The position numbers and the translations under genes are program-made. A model generated the notes under the pieces. It did not search any database. It saw only the letters and a list, made by a program, of their open reading frames with translations, and was not told the DNA's origin. Shown piece after piece: positions 41,144 to 49,104 of a stretch of 52,404 nt of DNA. Each line of letters opens with the position of its first letter. The stretch's first letter is position 1. This DNA comes from Actinomadura kijaniata NBRC 14229 (GTDB lineage Bacteria; Actinomycetota; Actinomycetes; Streptosporangiales; Streptosporangiaceae). The stretch is taken from NCBI RefSeq assembly GCF_001552175.1, contig NZ_BCQR01000079.1, positions 1-52,404 on the forward strand, in the 5' to 3' direction.

Positions 41144-43729
41144 GTGATCATCGCTGGTGGTGAGCCGAGGGCATCGGCGCAGCACACGGGGGAGCGGCGT
41201 ACCGGAACGGGGCCGCGCGACCGGGCGCGCGAGGGCCGCGACGGCGAGGCGAACGACGACGGGGCGTGCGCGCCGCGCCTGCTGGAACAGCACCTGCTCG
41301 GCGTGGCCCGGATGGGCGTGATCGCCCTCGACGGGCACGGCCGCATCACCCACTGGAACCACGCCGCGTCCGACCTGTTCGGGCTGGACCGCGAGCAGGC
41401 CGTCGGCCGTTCGCTGACCACGCTGCTGCGCGTCCCGCAGGAGCACCGCGCCGCGTTCGAGCCCGGAGGGTTCGGGCACGTGTGGTGCGGCGGCTGCTTC
41501 GTGCCGCGCGTCGACGACGGCGAGCTCGCCGAGGTCGCCTGGTGGGTGTACCCCATCGACCGCGACATCGACGGGGACGGGGCCTCCGAACGTTCACCGT
41601 CGGCGATCCGCGTCCTGGCCGTGGCCGCCGACCTGCGGCGGCTCCGCGACGAGGGACCCGGCCTCGGCATGGGCGACGTGCTGATGGTGTCCCCGGCGGA
41701 CGGGCCGCTGCCCGCCGTCACCGGGCTGCGGCTGCTGCGCGTCGAGCCCACCCTGGTCCCGATCACCGAACGCGACGCGTCCCGGCTGGGGCGGCGGCTG
41801 GCCGAGCTGCTGCCGCTGATGGGCCCCGCCGCCACCGAGCACGTCACCGCGCGGGTGCTGGCCATGGGCTACCCCGCCGTCAACCTCAGCGTCACCGTGC
41901 GGCTGCCGGTCGTCCCCTACTGGGGCGGCATGCCGCGCGCCCTGCGGCTGCGGCCCCGGGCCGCCGTGCCGAACGGTCCCCGACACGACGCCGGACACGT
42001 TCCGGCGACACTCCGACCGCGCCCACGAGAGGGATTGGAGACGATGGCCGTGCGGGAGCGGTTCACCTTCCTGGGCGAGGCCGGAGAGCAGATCGGCAGC
42101 TCGCTGGACCATCTGCAGGCGGCGCGGAAACTGGCGGAGGTCATGGTGCCGCGGCTCGCCGACTACGCCGTGGTCGAGCTGCTGGAGCGGGTCGCCTCCG
42201 CCGAGATCGACCATCCGTCCGGGCCGGTCGCCGAGGACGCCCCGCTGCGCCGGATCGCGGTCGTCCACGACGACGAGCCGGGCCGCTGGGCCGACACCCT
42301 GCCCGAGGGGGAGATCACCCGGATCCCGCCCGACACCCCGTGCCTGCGGGTGCTGGAGACCGGCCTCGGCGTCCACATCCCGCGCGTCACCCCGGAACGG
42401 GCCGCGGAGATCTGCGCGTCCTACACCGACCGCGACCTGCGGCCGTTGATCACCGGCCGGGCGCTGCTGATCCTGCCGCTGGTCGCGCGCGGCCAGGTCC
42501 TCGGGCTGTGCAAGCTGATGCGCCGCCCCGGGCGGCCCGGCTACGACGAGCTCGACCTGACCATGATCGAGGAGCTGGTGCGCCGCGCCGCGCTGTGCGT
42601 GGACAACGGGCGGCTGTACCGGCGCGAGGCGCAGGCCGTGCAGCGCCTCCAGCGCAGCATGCTGCCCGACGACCCGCCGGAGGTCCCCGGCGCGCGGGTG
42701 TGCTTCCGGTACCGGCCCGCCGGGCAGGCCGCGCAGGTCGGCGGCGACTGGTTCGACGCGATCCCGCTGCCGGGCTGCCGCCTCGGCATCGTCGTCGGCG
42801 ACGTGATGGGCCACGGCCTCACCTCCGCCGCGATCATGGGGCAGCTGCGTACGGCCGTGCGGACCCTCGCCGCCCAGGACCTGCGCCCCGACCAGCTGCT
42901 GCACCAGCTCGACACGCTGACCCGGCGGCTCGGCGAGGACTACCTGGCCACCTGCCTGTACGCGGTGTACGACCCGGTCGCGCGGACCTGCCAGCTCGCC
43001 AACGCCGGGCACCTGCCGCCGGTGCTGGTGTCGGCGGGCGGGGACAGCCGGGTGCTGCCGGTGCCGTCCGGCGTCCCGATCGGGGTGGGCGGGGAGCCGT
43101 TCGAGACCGTCGAGGTCCCCGTCGAGGACGGCGCGCAGCTCGTGCTGTGCACCGACGGGCTCGTGGAGCGCCGCGACCGCGACATCGACCAGGGCATGGA
43201 GGCGCTGCGCGGGCAGCTGGCCGGGGCCGCGCCGTCGCTGGAACGCACCTGCGACGCGGTGCTGGAGACGCTCGGCCCGGCCGCTCCGGTGGACGACATC
43301 GCGCTGGTCGCGGTGGGGTGCGACGGCGTTCCGGCGGAGGACGTCGCCGTGTGGCCGGACCTGCCCGCCAAGCCCAGCATGGTGCGGCAGGCCCGCGCGC
43401 AGGCCGCCGGGCAACTGGCGCGCTGGGGGCTGTCCGACCTCTCCGACACGGTGGAGCTGCTGGTCAGCGAGCTGGTCACGAACGCGCTGGTGCACGGCGC
43501 GGGCCAGATCGGGATGCGGCTGATCCGCGGCGGGGCGCTGCTGTGCGAGGTGTCCGACGACGGGCACGAGCTGCCGCACCTGTGCCGGGCCGGCAACACC
43601 GACGAGTCGGGGCGCGGCCTGCAACTCGTGAGCGTGCTGGCCACCCGGTGGGGGACGCACCGCACGGACCGGGGGAAGGTCGTGTGGTTCGAACACGCCC
43701 TGCCGAGAGAGCCGTCCAGGTGTCAATGA
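41144..43729 (+). CDS. PAS-GAF-SpoIIE (PP2C) phosphatase with C-terminal HATPase (anti-sigma kinase) domain
   Basis: An 861-residue protein that joins the opposing activities of a partner-switching pathway. A PAS domain (about 48-165, MGVIALDGHGRITHWNHAASDLFGL) is followed by a second PAS-like stretch (about 175-265) and a GAF domain (about 305-490). The PP2C domain (about 500-730) has GGDWFD (Asp535, Asp538), GDVMGHG (Asp553), CTDGLVE and DDIALVAV. The RsbW-like ATPase domain (about 745-855) has ELVTNALVHG with Asn780 and ESGRGLQLV. Similar actinomycete proteins couple a light or redox sensor to an anti-anti-sigma factor. GGGAGGGG precedes GTG 41144. Confidence 0.92.
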   Translation: MIIAGGEPRASAQHTGERRTGTGPRDRAREGRDGEANDDGACAPRLLEQHLLGVARMGVIALDGHGRITHWNHAASDLFGLDREQAVGRSLTTLLRVPQEHRAAFEPGGFGHVWCGGCFVPRVDDGELAEVAWWVYPIDRDIDGDGASERSPSAIRVLAVAADLRRLRDEGPGLGMGDVLMVSPADGPLPAVTGLRLLRVEPTLVPITERDASRLGRRLAELLPLMGPAATEHVTARVLAMGYPAVNLSVTVRLPVVPYWGGMPRALRLRPRAAVPNGPRHDAGHVPATLRPRPREGLETMAVRERFTFLGEAGEQIGSSLDHLQAARKLAEVMVPRLADYAVVELLERVASAEIDHPSGPVAEDAPLRRIAVVHDDEPGRWADTLPEGEITRIPPDTPCLRVLETGLGVHIPRVTPERAAEICASYTDRDLRPLITGRALLILPLVARGQVLGLCKLMRRPGRPGYDELDLTMIEELVRRAALCVDNGRLYRREAQAVQRLQRSMLPDDPPEVPGARVCFRYRPAGQAAQVGGDWFDAIPLPGCRLGIVVGDVMGHGLTSAAIMGQLRTAVRTLAAQDLRPDQLLHQLDTLTRRLGEDYLATCLYAVYDPVARTCQLANAGHLPPVLVSAGGDSRVLPVPSGVPIGVGGEPFETVEVPVEDGAQLVLCTDGLVERRDRDIDQGMEALRGQLAGAAPSLERTCDAVLETLGPAAPVDDIALVAVGCDGVPAEDVAVWPDLPAKPSMVRQARAQAAGQLARWGLSDLSDTVELLVSELVTNALVHGAGQIGMRLIRGGALLCEVSDDGHELPHLCRAGNTDESGRGLQLVSVLATRWGTHRTDRGKVVWFEHALPREPSRCQ

Positions 43730-43844
43730 CGGCGTTGGTAGGAAATTGTCCCCTTTGCGACAGATCATTTTCGGTGTCCCCTTCCGGTCTGATCGTTAGT
43801 GTCAGACGGGTTCCGACGAGCCCTGCCGGGCGGGGGATGCGAGT

Positions 43845-44726
43845 TTGGGTGACACTCTGACGCTGCCGGTTCCGGAGGCGCTGTACGGCACGTACGCCGT
43901 GGCGTTCGCCGACCCTCCGGCCGACCCGAGGGAGGAGGCCCGCCAGCGGGTGACGCGACGGATCGCGCCGCCGCTGCGGGACCTGGTCCTCGGCATGCTC
44001 GCCAGCCCGATGCTGACGCTGGACCTGCGCCCGGCCGGGGAGTTCCCGCCGCTGCCCACGGACCTGCTGGCGCTGTACGGCGCGTCGCCGGTGGACCTGG
44101 CCGCCGTGACCGGCGCCACGCACCTGCTGGCGGTCCGCGCCGCCTACCGTCCGGGCTGGCCGCCCGCCCACGAGTGGGCCGCGCGGGCGGTCGCGTTCGC
44201 GGTGGCCGAGGGCGCGCCGGTCATCGACGTGTTCACGCCGCAGATCCTGACCCCCGACCGCCTGGCGGACTCACTTCCCGGTCCCGACGGTGAGATCCGG
44301 CTGACCGACTGGATGCTGCTGCCGCACACGGCGGGGCCGCAGGGGTTCTGGTTCACGACGAAGGGGCTGGCCAGGTTCGGGCTGCCCGAACTCCAGACCG
44401 AACACGTGCCGCCCGCGCTGGTCGAGCCATGGGGCAGGCTGCTGAACGGGCTGGCGCGGCGCGTCCTCGACCTGTGGCTGGACGAGCTGCCCGCGGGCGG
44501 GCAGATCCCCCTGATGATCGACCTGCCCGAGCTGGTCTCGGTGGGGCTCCAGGACGTGGCGGCGGCGCAGGGCGTCACGGAGCCGATGCGCCGGGAGGTC
44601 ACGGTACGCCTGCGACTGGACGCGGTCGGCGGGGAACAGGTGCTCACCGTCCTGACGGCGGAGGACGGCCCGACCCGGCTGGAGACGCTGTGCGCGGCGC
44701 TGTTCGGGACGCCCGGGGTGCGCTGA
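43845..44726 (+). CDS. Unrecognised 293-residue protein
   Basis: A soluble protein with no signal peptide or membrane helix. Near the start it reads LPVPEALYGTYAVAFADPPA, then a helical basic region (REEARQRVTRRIAPPLRDL). The middle holds HLLAVRAAYRPGWPPAHEWAARAVAFAVAEGAPVIDVFTP. Later comes HTAGPQGFWFTTKGLARFGLPELQ, suggesting a two-part alpha/beta fold; a distant DUF4261-like relation is possible. TTG at 43845 is used because a GGGGGA ribosome-binding site stands just before it and the ATG at 43837 is in another frame. It lies 115 bases after the phosphatase/kinase gene, with a short AT-rich gap. Confidence 0.6.
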   Translation: MGDTLTLPVPEALYGTYAVAFADPPADPREEARQRVTRRIAPPLRDLVLGMLASPMLTLDLRPAGEFPPLPTDLLALYGASPVDLAAVTGATHLLAVRAAYRPGWPPAHEWAARAVAFAVAEGAPVIDVFTPQILTPDRLADSLPGPDGEIRLTDWMLLPHTAGPQGFWFTTKGLARFGLPELQTEHVPPALVEPWGRLLNGLARRVLDLWLDELPAGGQIPLMIDLPELVSVGLQDVAAAQGVTEPMRREVTVRLRLDAVGGEQVLTVLTAEDGPTRLETLCAALFGTPGVR

Positions 44727-44772
44727 CCTGCTCTCCTTGCCGACCCCCGCCACCGCGACGCAGGATCGGGGT

Positions 44773-47019
44773 GTGAGATTCGGTCCCCGCGACAGCCCCC
44801 GCCCCGCCGAGGAACCCGACGACGAGCCCTCGATCGAGTCCCCGGTCGTCCCTCCGGAGCCCGGGGACGTCCACGTGGCGGGTCGCACCCCGCGCCGCCC
44901 GAGAGGCCGCCCCCGGCCGACGGCTCCGGACCCGGTGGGGGGATCGGCGGACTGGACCCACGTTCCGCCCCCGGAGGCGGCCGCGCGGACGCCGGGCTCG
45001 TGGTGGTCGGACCCGGACCCGGACCCGGCCCCGGCCCCGGACACGCCGGTGGTGGAACAGGCGGCGGCCCCGAACGTCGAGCCGCAGGGGATCCCCCCGG
45101 CCCAGCCGTTCACCCAGCCGCCCCCCGAGGAGAGGGCCGAACGCCCGCAGGGGATGCCCCGTCCACCGGAGATAGGCCGCCCCCACGTTCCGGAACGAAC
45201 CCAGGTTTTCAAACGCCCGCCCAACATCGGCCGCCCTCACACCGCACAGCGCCCCGAAGGCGCAGCGAACGAGGAGGAATGGCGCACACCGTCAACCACG
45301 GACCTTCCTGAGACCGGCGAAAGCCCATCACGAAATGTGGAGCCCCCGGATTCCGCTGACCGGCCTGCCACGCCGGAGGGGCGACTGCCGTCGGCCGATC
45401 CTCTGCGAGGCACGGAGAAGAGTCCGTCGTGGGACGGGGAGTCCTCGGGCCCCGCTGACCGTCCCGCCGCGCCGGATGAGCGCCCGCCGCTGTTCGGCGG
45501 GCCACTCACCACGGCGGTGTCGCGGCCCCGGGACGGGGGCGAGAGCCCGTCACAGGGTGTGGAGCCTCCCGGCCCAGCCGACCCATCCGCCGCGCCAGGC
45601 GAGCCCAAACGGCCGCGCGTGGCCGAAGGCGAGCAGACGGCGCCAAGCGAGGAGACACGCCCGCCGTCACCCGCGGAACGTCCCAGCTTCGGCACCCCAC
45701 TTCCCGGAACGGTCACCGACACGGACACCCACGCGGCGACGTCGAGCGAAGCAGAGTGGCGCACACCGGTGGGGGAACGCCCTGACCTGGGTGCCGCATC
45801 GGAGGGCCTGCGTGAGGCGAACGACCAGGCGGCAGCGGGTGAGACGGAGTGGCGTACGCCGCCGGTGGAGCCTCCTGGCTTGGGTGCTGCGTCCCCTGGG
45901 GAAGCCGTCCAGAGGCCGGAGGGCCTGCGTGGAGCGGGTGATCGGGCGGCGGGTGAGGTGCAGTGGCGTACGCCGCCGGGGGAACGCCCTGGCTTGGGTG
46001 CCGCGTCCCCTGGGGTGGACGAACGGGCGTCTTCGGCCGTGGGAGGCAGTCACGATCTCGATGTTCCGCGTTCGCCAACGGTGGGGGAGGGCTCCGTCGG
46101 GGATGAATGGCGTGTGATGGGGAATTCGGAGTCCCTGGTCGATGAGGGCCGGGCTCTGGACGCCCCTCGTGAAGGGGACGGGGGCGGAGCGCCGCTCACC
46201 ACGGGGCCCGCGCAGACATCGGAACGAAAGGATGAACGGTCCGAAGGGAGGCGGGCGGGGGTGCCCACGCGAGGGCTGGCCAAGGAGCCGCCGTCGGAGG
46301 CCGGAGACGCCGAACGCCGCAGGGCACAGGTGGACGCGTTCGTGGCCGAGTTCGTCGGGAGCGCGACGTGGAAGGCGACGCTCGCCGTGCTGGAGTCGGC
46401 GTTCCCCGGTCTGGGGATGGCGTCCACGTTCTCGCGGCGCACCGAGGAGGTGTGGCGGGCGATCGGCGGGCTCGACCGGGGGAGCGCGCACAGGCTCGGG
46501 CTCCCGGTGTGGGCCGACGGGGCGGGCATGGTGTTCGACCTCAGCGCCCACCGCCGTCCGGGCGTCGCGGGACGGATCGCCCGGCCGCGCGCCTCGCGGC
46601 CCTACGCGGGCGCGTACGTGATCGACACGCTGGACCCGTTGCGGTACCACCGGGCGGTCGGCGGGCCGCAGGGCCCGCAGGACGGACCCCGGCCGCAGGT
46701 GCAGGCGCTGGAGGAGGACGACACCGGCGTGGTGATCGTCGCCGATCTCACGACGGCGGGCGTGCGGGTGCTCGACTCGGTGGCGCTGTGGCGGTTCGCG
46801 GGGCGCATCGTGACGGCGACGCTGCACGATCCGCGACGGCCCGACACGCGCGTGCGGACGCGCCGGGCGCTGCGGGCGTTGCGTCGCGTGGTGTTCGTCG
46901 ACCCCCGGCTGGGCCTCGGCGTGTGCCTGCAGATCGACGCCGCGCGCACGCCCCGCTGCCTGCTGGCGTTCGCCGTCGACCGAACGGAACAGGGAGCCCC
47001 CCGCTTCGTCCGCGCCTGA
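44773..47019 (+). CDS. Unrecognised large protein: Pro-rich disordered repeats plus C-terminal domain
   Basis: About 748 residues from GTG 44773; a TTG at 44737 in the same frame would add 12. The first 480 or so are proline/glutamate-rich and look disordered, with degenerate repeats of EWRTPxxExPxLGAAS at residues about 328, 359 and 397, and looser SPSxxxExxGPADxPAAP units before. The last 240 residues look folded: ERRRAQVDAFVAEFVGSATW, LPVWADGAGMVFDLSAHRRP, RPYAGAYVIDTLDPLRYH, VVFVDPRLGLGVCLQIDAA. No signal peptide or membrane helix. I know no family. It follows the 293-residue gene by 46 bases and may be co-transcribed. Its repeat region uses less biased codons than its neighbours. Confidence 0.6.
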   Translation: MRFGPRDSPRPAEEPDDEPSIESPVVPPEPGDVHVAGRTPRRPRGRPRPTAPDPVGGSADWTHVPPPEAAARTPGSWWSDPDPDPAPAPDTPVVEQAAAPNVEPQGIPPAQPFTQPPPEERAERPQGMPRPPEIGRPHVPERTQVFKRPPNIGRPHTAQRPEGAANEEEWRTPSTTDLPETGESPSRNVEPPDSADRPATPEGRLPSADPLRGTEKSPSWDGESSGPADRPAAPDERPPLFGGPLTTAVSRPRDGGESPSQGVEPPGPADPSAAPGEPKRPRVAEGEQTAPSEETRPPSPAERPSFGTPLPGTVTDTDTHAATSSEAEWRTPVGERPDLGAASEGLREANDQAAAGETEWRTPPVEPPGLGAASPGEAVQRPEGLRGAGDRAAGEVQWRTPPGERPGLGAASPGVDERASSAVGGSHDLDVPRSPTVGEGSVGDEWRVMGNSESLVDEGRALDAPREGDGGGAPLTTGPAQTSERKDERSEGRRAGVPTRGLAKEPPSEAGDAERRRAQVDAFVAEFVGSATWKATLAVLESAFPGLGMASTFSRRTEEVWRAIGGLDRGSAHRLGLPVWADGAGMVFDLSAHRRPGVAGRIARPRASRPYAGAYVIDTLDPLRYHRAVGGPQGPQDGPRPQVQALEEDDTGVVIVADLTTAGVRVLDSVALWRFAGRIVTATLHDPRRPDTRVRTRRALRALRRVVFVDPRLGLGVCLQIDAARTPRCLLAFAVDRTEQGAPRFVRA
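45754..46013 (+). repeat. Coding tandem repeats (EWRTP...LGAAS units)
   Basis: Three units begin at 45754, 45847 and 45961, spaced 93 and 114 bases. The last two share long near-identical stretches such as GTGGCGTACGCCGCC-type and CTGGCTTGGGTGC-type blocks. The 21-base difference in spacing equals seven codons. Confidence 0.7.
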
Positions 47020-47102
47020 CGCGTGTTCCACAGTGGGCCCCGGCCACGCACGCGAGCGGCCAGGCAAGTGCCCTGGGCCAGGGCTTTGAAGCGCGGCACG
47101 GC

Positions 47103-47603
47103 CTAACGCCGGTGCCGCCGGTGGTGGTTCACGGTGACGGCGGCCAGCAGCGGCGCCCACGCCACCAGCGGCAGGTACACGAAGCCCACCAGCAGGTGAC
47201 CGGTCTCCGTCATCGCCGCGTCCGGCACCGCCCACCAGAACAGGAACGGCGTCCACAGCGCCGCCAGCACCACCGCGCCCGTCCCCGCGAGGGCGGTCGT
47301 GACGCGGGGGCTGAACAGGCGCCAGTCGCGCACCAGGACCAACGTCAGGAGCGCCGCCGCCTCCGTCAGCACGCTCAGCAGCACCAGCCAGGCGGGCCCC
47401 TCCCACCCGTCGCCCCGGATCCCCCGGAGCCCGGCCTCGGTGTACCCGAGCGGCAACCCGCAGGCCACCCCGATCCGCCACAGGGCGGCGGGGAGGGTCG
47501 TCAACGTCACCGCGTGCGCGGCCAGCACCGCCCAGCGCGGAGCGGCGGGGACGGGACGCGGAGCGGTCGGGACGGTCGGAGCAACGGGAAGCGCCATGCC
47601 CAT
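47103..47603 (-). CDS. Multi-pass membrane protein of unknown function
   Basis: A 166-residue protein with about four transmembrane helices: WAVLAAHAVTLTTLPAALWR, AWLVLLSVLTEAAALLTLVLV, GTGAVVLAALWTPFLFWWAV and LLVGFVYLPLVAWAPLLAAV. The tail is basic (NHHRRHRR). The first loop GLPLGYTEAGLRGIRGDGWE recurs in small actinomycete membrane proteins, but I cannot assign a function. Two in-frame ATGs (47603, 47597) are possible starts; neither has a strong ribosome-binding site. It converges on the 748-residue gene. Confidence 0.68.
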   Translation of the reverse strand: MGMALPVAPTVPTAPRPVPAAPRWAVLAAHAVTLTTLPAALWRIGVACGLPLGYTEAGLRGIRGDGWEGPAWLVLLSVLTEAAALLTLVLVRDWRLFSPRVTTALAGTGAVVLAALWTPFLFWWAVPDAAMTETGHLLVGFVYLPLVAWAPLLAAVTVNHHRRHRR

Positions 47604-48011
47604 GATCTTGTCGGCCGCTGGGCTCCCGTCCCTCCCGCTCCGGGGTTGATCGCCTCCCCCGCGTGGGGGAACTCGGCTGGGGCTCTGCCTCTACAACCCC
47701 GGCGGGGCTCTGCACCCACACCCCCTCTTGGGGCCTCGCCCCTTGCGCCCGGTCACCATCAGCGCCAACGGCCGCCCCATCCGTTGGCGCGGCAGCGACG
47801 AACTAGCCGCACCCACTTTGACGACAGAACCTAGGGAGGCCAAGGAAGGCCGAAGGAGCCATGGGCAGGTCGGCGAGGGTTTCTTGATGATCCCTAGCCG
47901 GGAGGTCATGGGGCTGGACGGGGTGATCGGCGGTCGCGTGTAGGCCCGCGATGAGGCGTGGAAACGCGGGTGTTCGTTTTGGTACTCGTCGACCCTCGAC
48001 ATGTTCCAGGG
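47604..48011. other. 408-base gap with one perfect inverted repeat
   Basis: This stretch lies between the membrane-protein gene (minus) and the end of the araC-type gene (minus). I see no convincing gene; a 71-codon frame on the plus strand (47728-47943) has weak codon bias. It should contain the promoter of the membrane-protein gene and the end of the araC transcript. Confidence 0.5.
47762..47790. terminator. Perfect 10-bp inverted repeat, possible terminator of araC-type gene
   Basis: GCGCCAACGG and CCGTTGGCGC pair perfectly around a nine-base loop. It lies about 220 bases past the stop codon of the minus-strand regulator. No T-run follows on either strand, so termination is only one possibility. 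Confidence 0.35.
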
Positions 48012-48944
48012 TCAGGCGCGGGCCGTTGCGCGGCGGTAGCGGCCCGGGGCGATGCCGTGCTCGCGGGAGAAGGCGCGTGAGAAGGCGAACTCGGAGGTGT
48101 AGCCGACGGCTTGGGCGATGTCGCCGACCAGGTCGTCGGTGTCGCGCAGCAGCCGGGCGGCCAGGTCAATGCGCAGCCTGGCCAGGTAGGCCAGCGGGGG
48201 CTGGCCCACCAGTTCCTTGAACCGGCGCGCGAACGCCGGTCGTGACATCGCCACCGTGTGCGCCAGGCTCTCCACCGTCCACGGTCGCCGCGGCTCGGCG
48301 TGCATCAGCGACAAGGCGGTTCCGATGCGCGGGTCGCGCAGGGCCGTCAGCCAGGACGGCCGCCCCTCGGCCGCCTCGGGCAGCTCCAGCCAGGCCCGCA
48401 CCACCTGCACGAACAGCACCTCCGTCAGCCGCGCGGCCACCGCGCGCGCCCCGGGCCGTCCACCGGCCGTCTCGGCGGCCAGCAGTCGGATGACGCCCTG
48501 CAGCTCCGGATCGGCGCTCATCCCCGGCACGTGGATCACCTCGGGCAGCGCCGACAGCACCGGATGCCCCGCCACGTCGCCGTCGTAGGCGAACTTGCCG
48601 CACACCACCCGGACCGTCGGCCCGTCGCCGCCGAGATCCACCACCCCGCCGCGCCCCGGCGGATGGGCGGCCTCCAGTTCCGCGTACGGCACGGCCTGCT
48701 GCTCGGGCGTCCCGGCGAGCTGGTGCGGCCTGCCGCGCGGCAGCAGCACCACGTCCCCCGACACCAGCTGCAACGGCGGCGCGTCGTCGGTGCGCAGCCA
48801 GCACGCGCCCTCGGCGATCAGGTGGAAGCCGGCGGTGTCCAGCCGGTCCAGCGCGCATCCCCAGCCCGCGCCCCCGGAACGCAGTTGGGCGAGCAGCACG
48901 CCCCTGAATCCGGTGGTGGCCAGCACATCGGCGAGTACGTCCAT
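48012..48944 (-). CDS. AraC-family regulator with N-terminal cupin domain
   Basis: A 310-residue one-component regulator. The N-terminal half (about 1-180) is the cupin_6-type ligand domain (AEGACWLRTDDAPPLQLVSGDVVLLPRGRPHQL). The C-terminal AraC domain (about 205-305) has both HTHs: WTVESLAHTVAMSRPAFARRFKELVG and LVGDIAQAVGYTSEFAFSRAFSREHG, ending APGRYRR. It is divergent from the LLM-SDR operon, and members in this arrangement usually activate the neighbour when a small carbonyl or aromatic ligand binds (inference). ATG 48944 has a TAGAGT box six bases upstream and no ribosome-binding site. Confidence 0.92.
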   Translation of the reverse strand: MDVLADVLATTGFRGVLLAQLRSGGAGWGCALDRLDTAGFHLIAEGACWLRTDDAPPLQLVSGDVVLLPRGRPHQLAGTPEQQAVPYAELEAAHPPGRGGVVDLGGDGPTVRVVCGKFAYDGDVAGHPVLSALPEVIHVPGMSADPELQGVIRLLAAETAGGRPGARAVAARLTEVLFVQVVRAWLELPEAAEGRPSWLTALRDPRIGTALSLMHAEPRRPWTVESLAHTVAMSRPAFARRFKELVGQPPLAYLARLRIDLAARLLRDTDDLVGDIAQAVGYTSEFAFSRAFSREHGIAPGRYRRATARA

Positions 48945-48950
48945 GCTCGT

Positions 48951-48956
48951 ACTCTA
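48951..48956 (-). promoter_or_regulatory. -10 box (TAGAGT) for leaderless araC-family mRNA
   Basis: On the minus strand TAGAGT ends six bases before the ATG at 48944. Confidence 0.5.
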
Positions 48957-48986
48957 CGGCTGACATGCCTCAGGCGCTGAGTGAGT

Positions 48987-49032
48987 GAGACGTTCGAGCA
49001 AAAAGCTGAGCTTTCGCGTCATGGAACGTCTC
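48987..49032. promoter_or_regulatory. Nested palindromes in araC/LLM divergent promoter
   Basis: The outer arms GAGACGTTC (48987-48995) and GAACGTCTC (49024-49032) are perfect nine-base inverted repeats. Inside them AAAGCTGAGCTTT (49002-49014) is a perfect six-base-arm palindrome. The centres differ by only about 1.5 bases. A TAGATT box at 49045-49050 downstream may be the -10 of the LLM operon. Confidence 0.55.
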
Positions 49033-49104
49033 TCTTGTCGTCCATAGATTTAAAGCACGCAAGCGGGGCGGCCCGGAGCCGCCTCGGCACCGAGGGACGG
49101 AACC

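Noticed and set aside
47728..47943. 71-codon plus-strand frame in the 408-base gap
   Set aside because: Weak third-position GC bias and no recognisable sequence; it also crosses the perfect inverted repeat.
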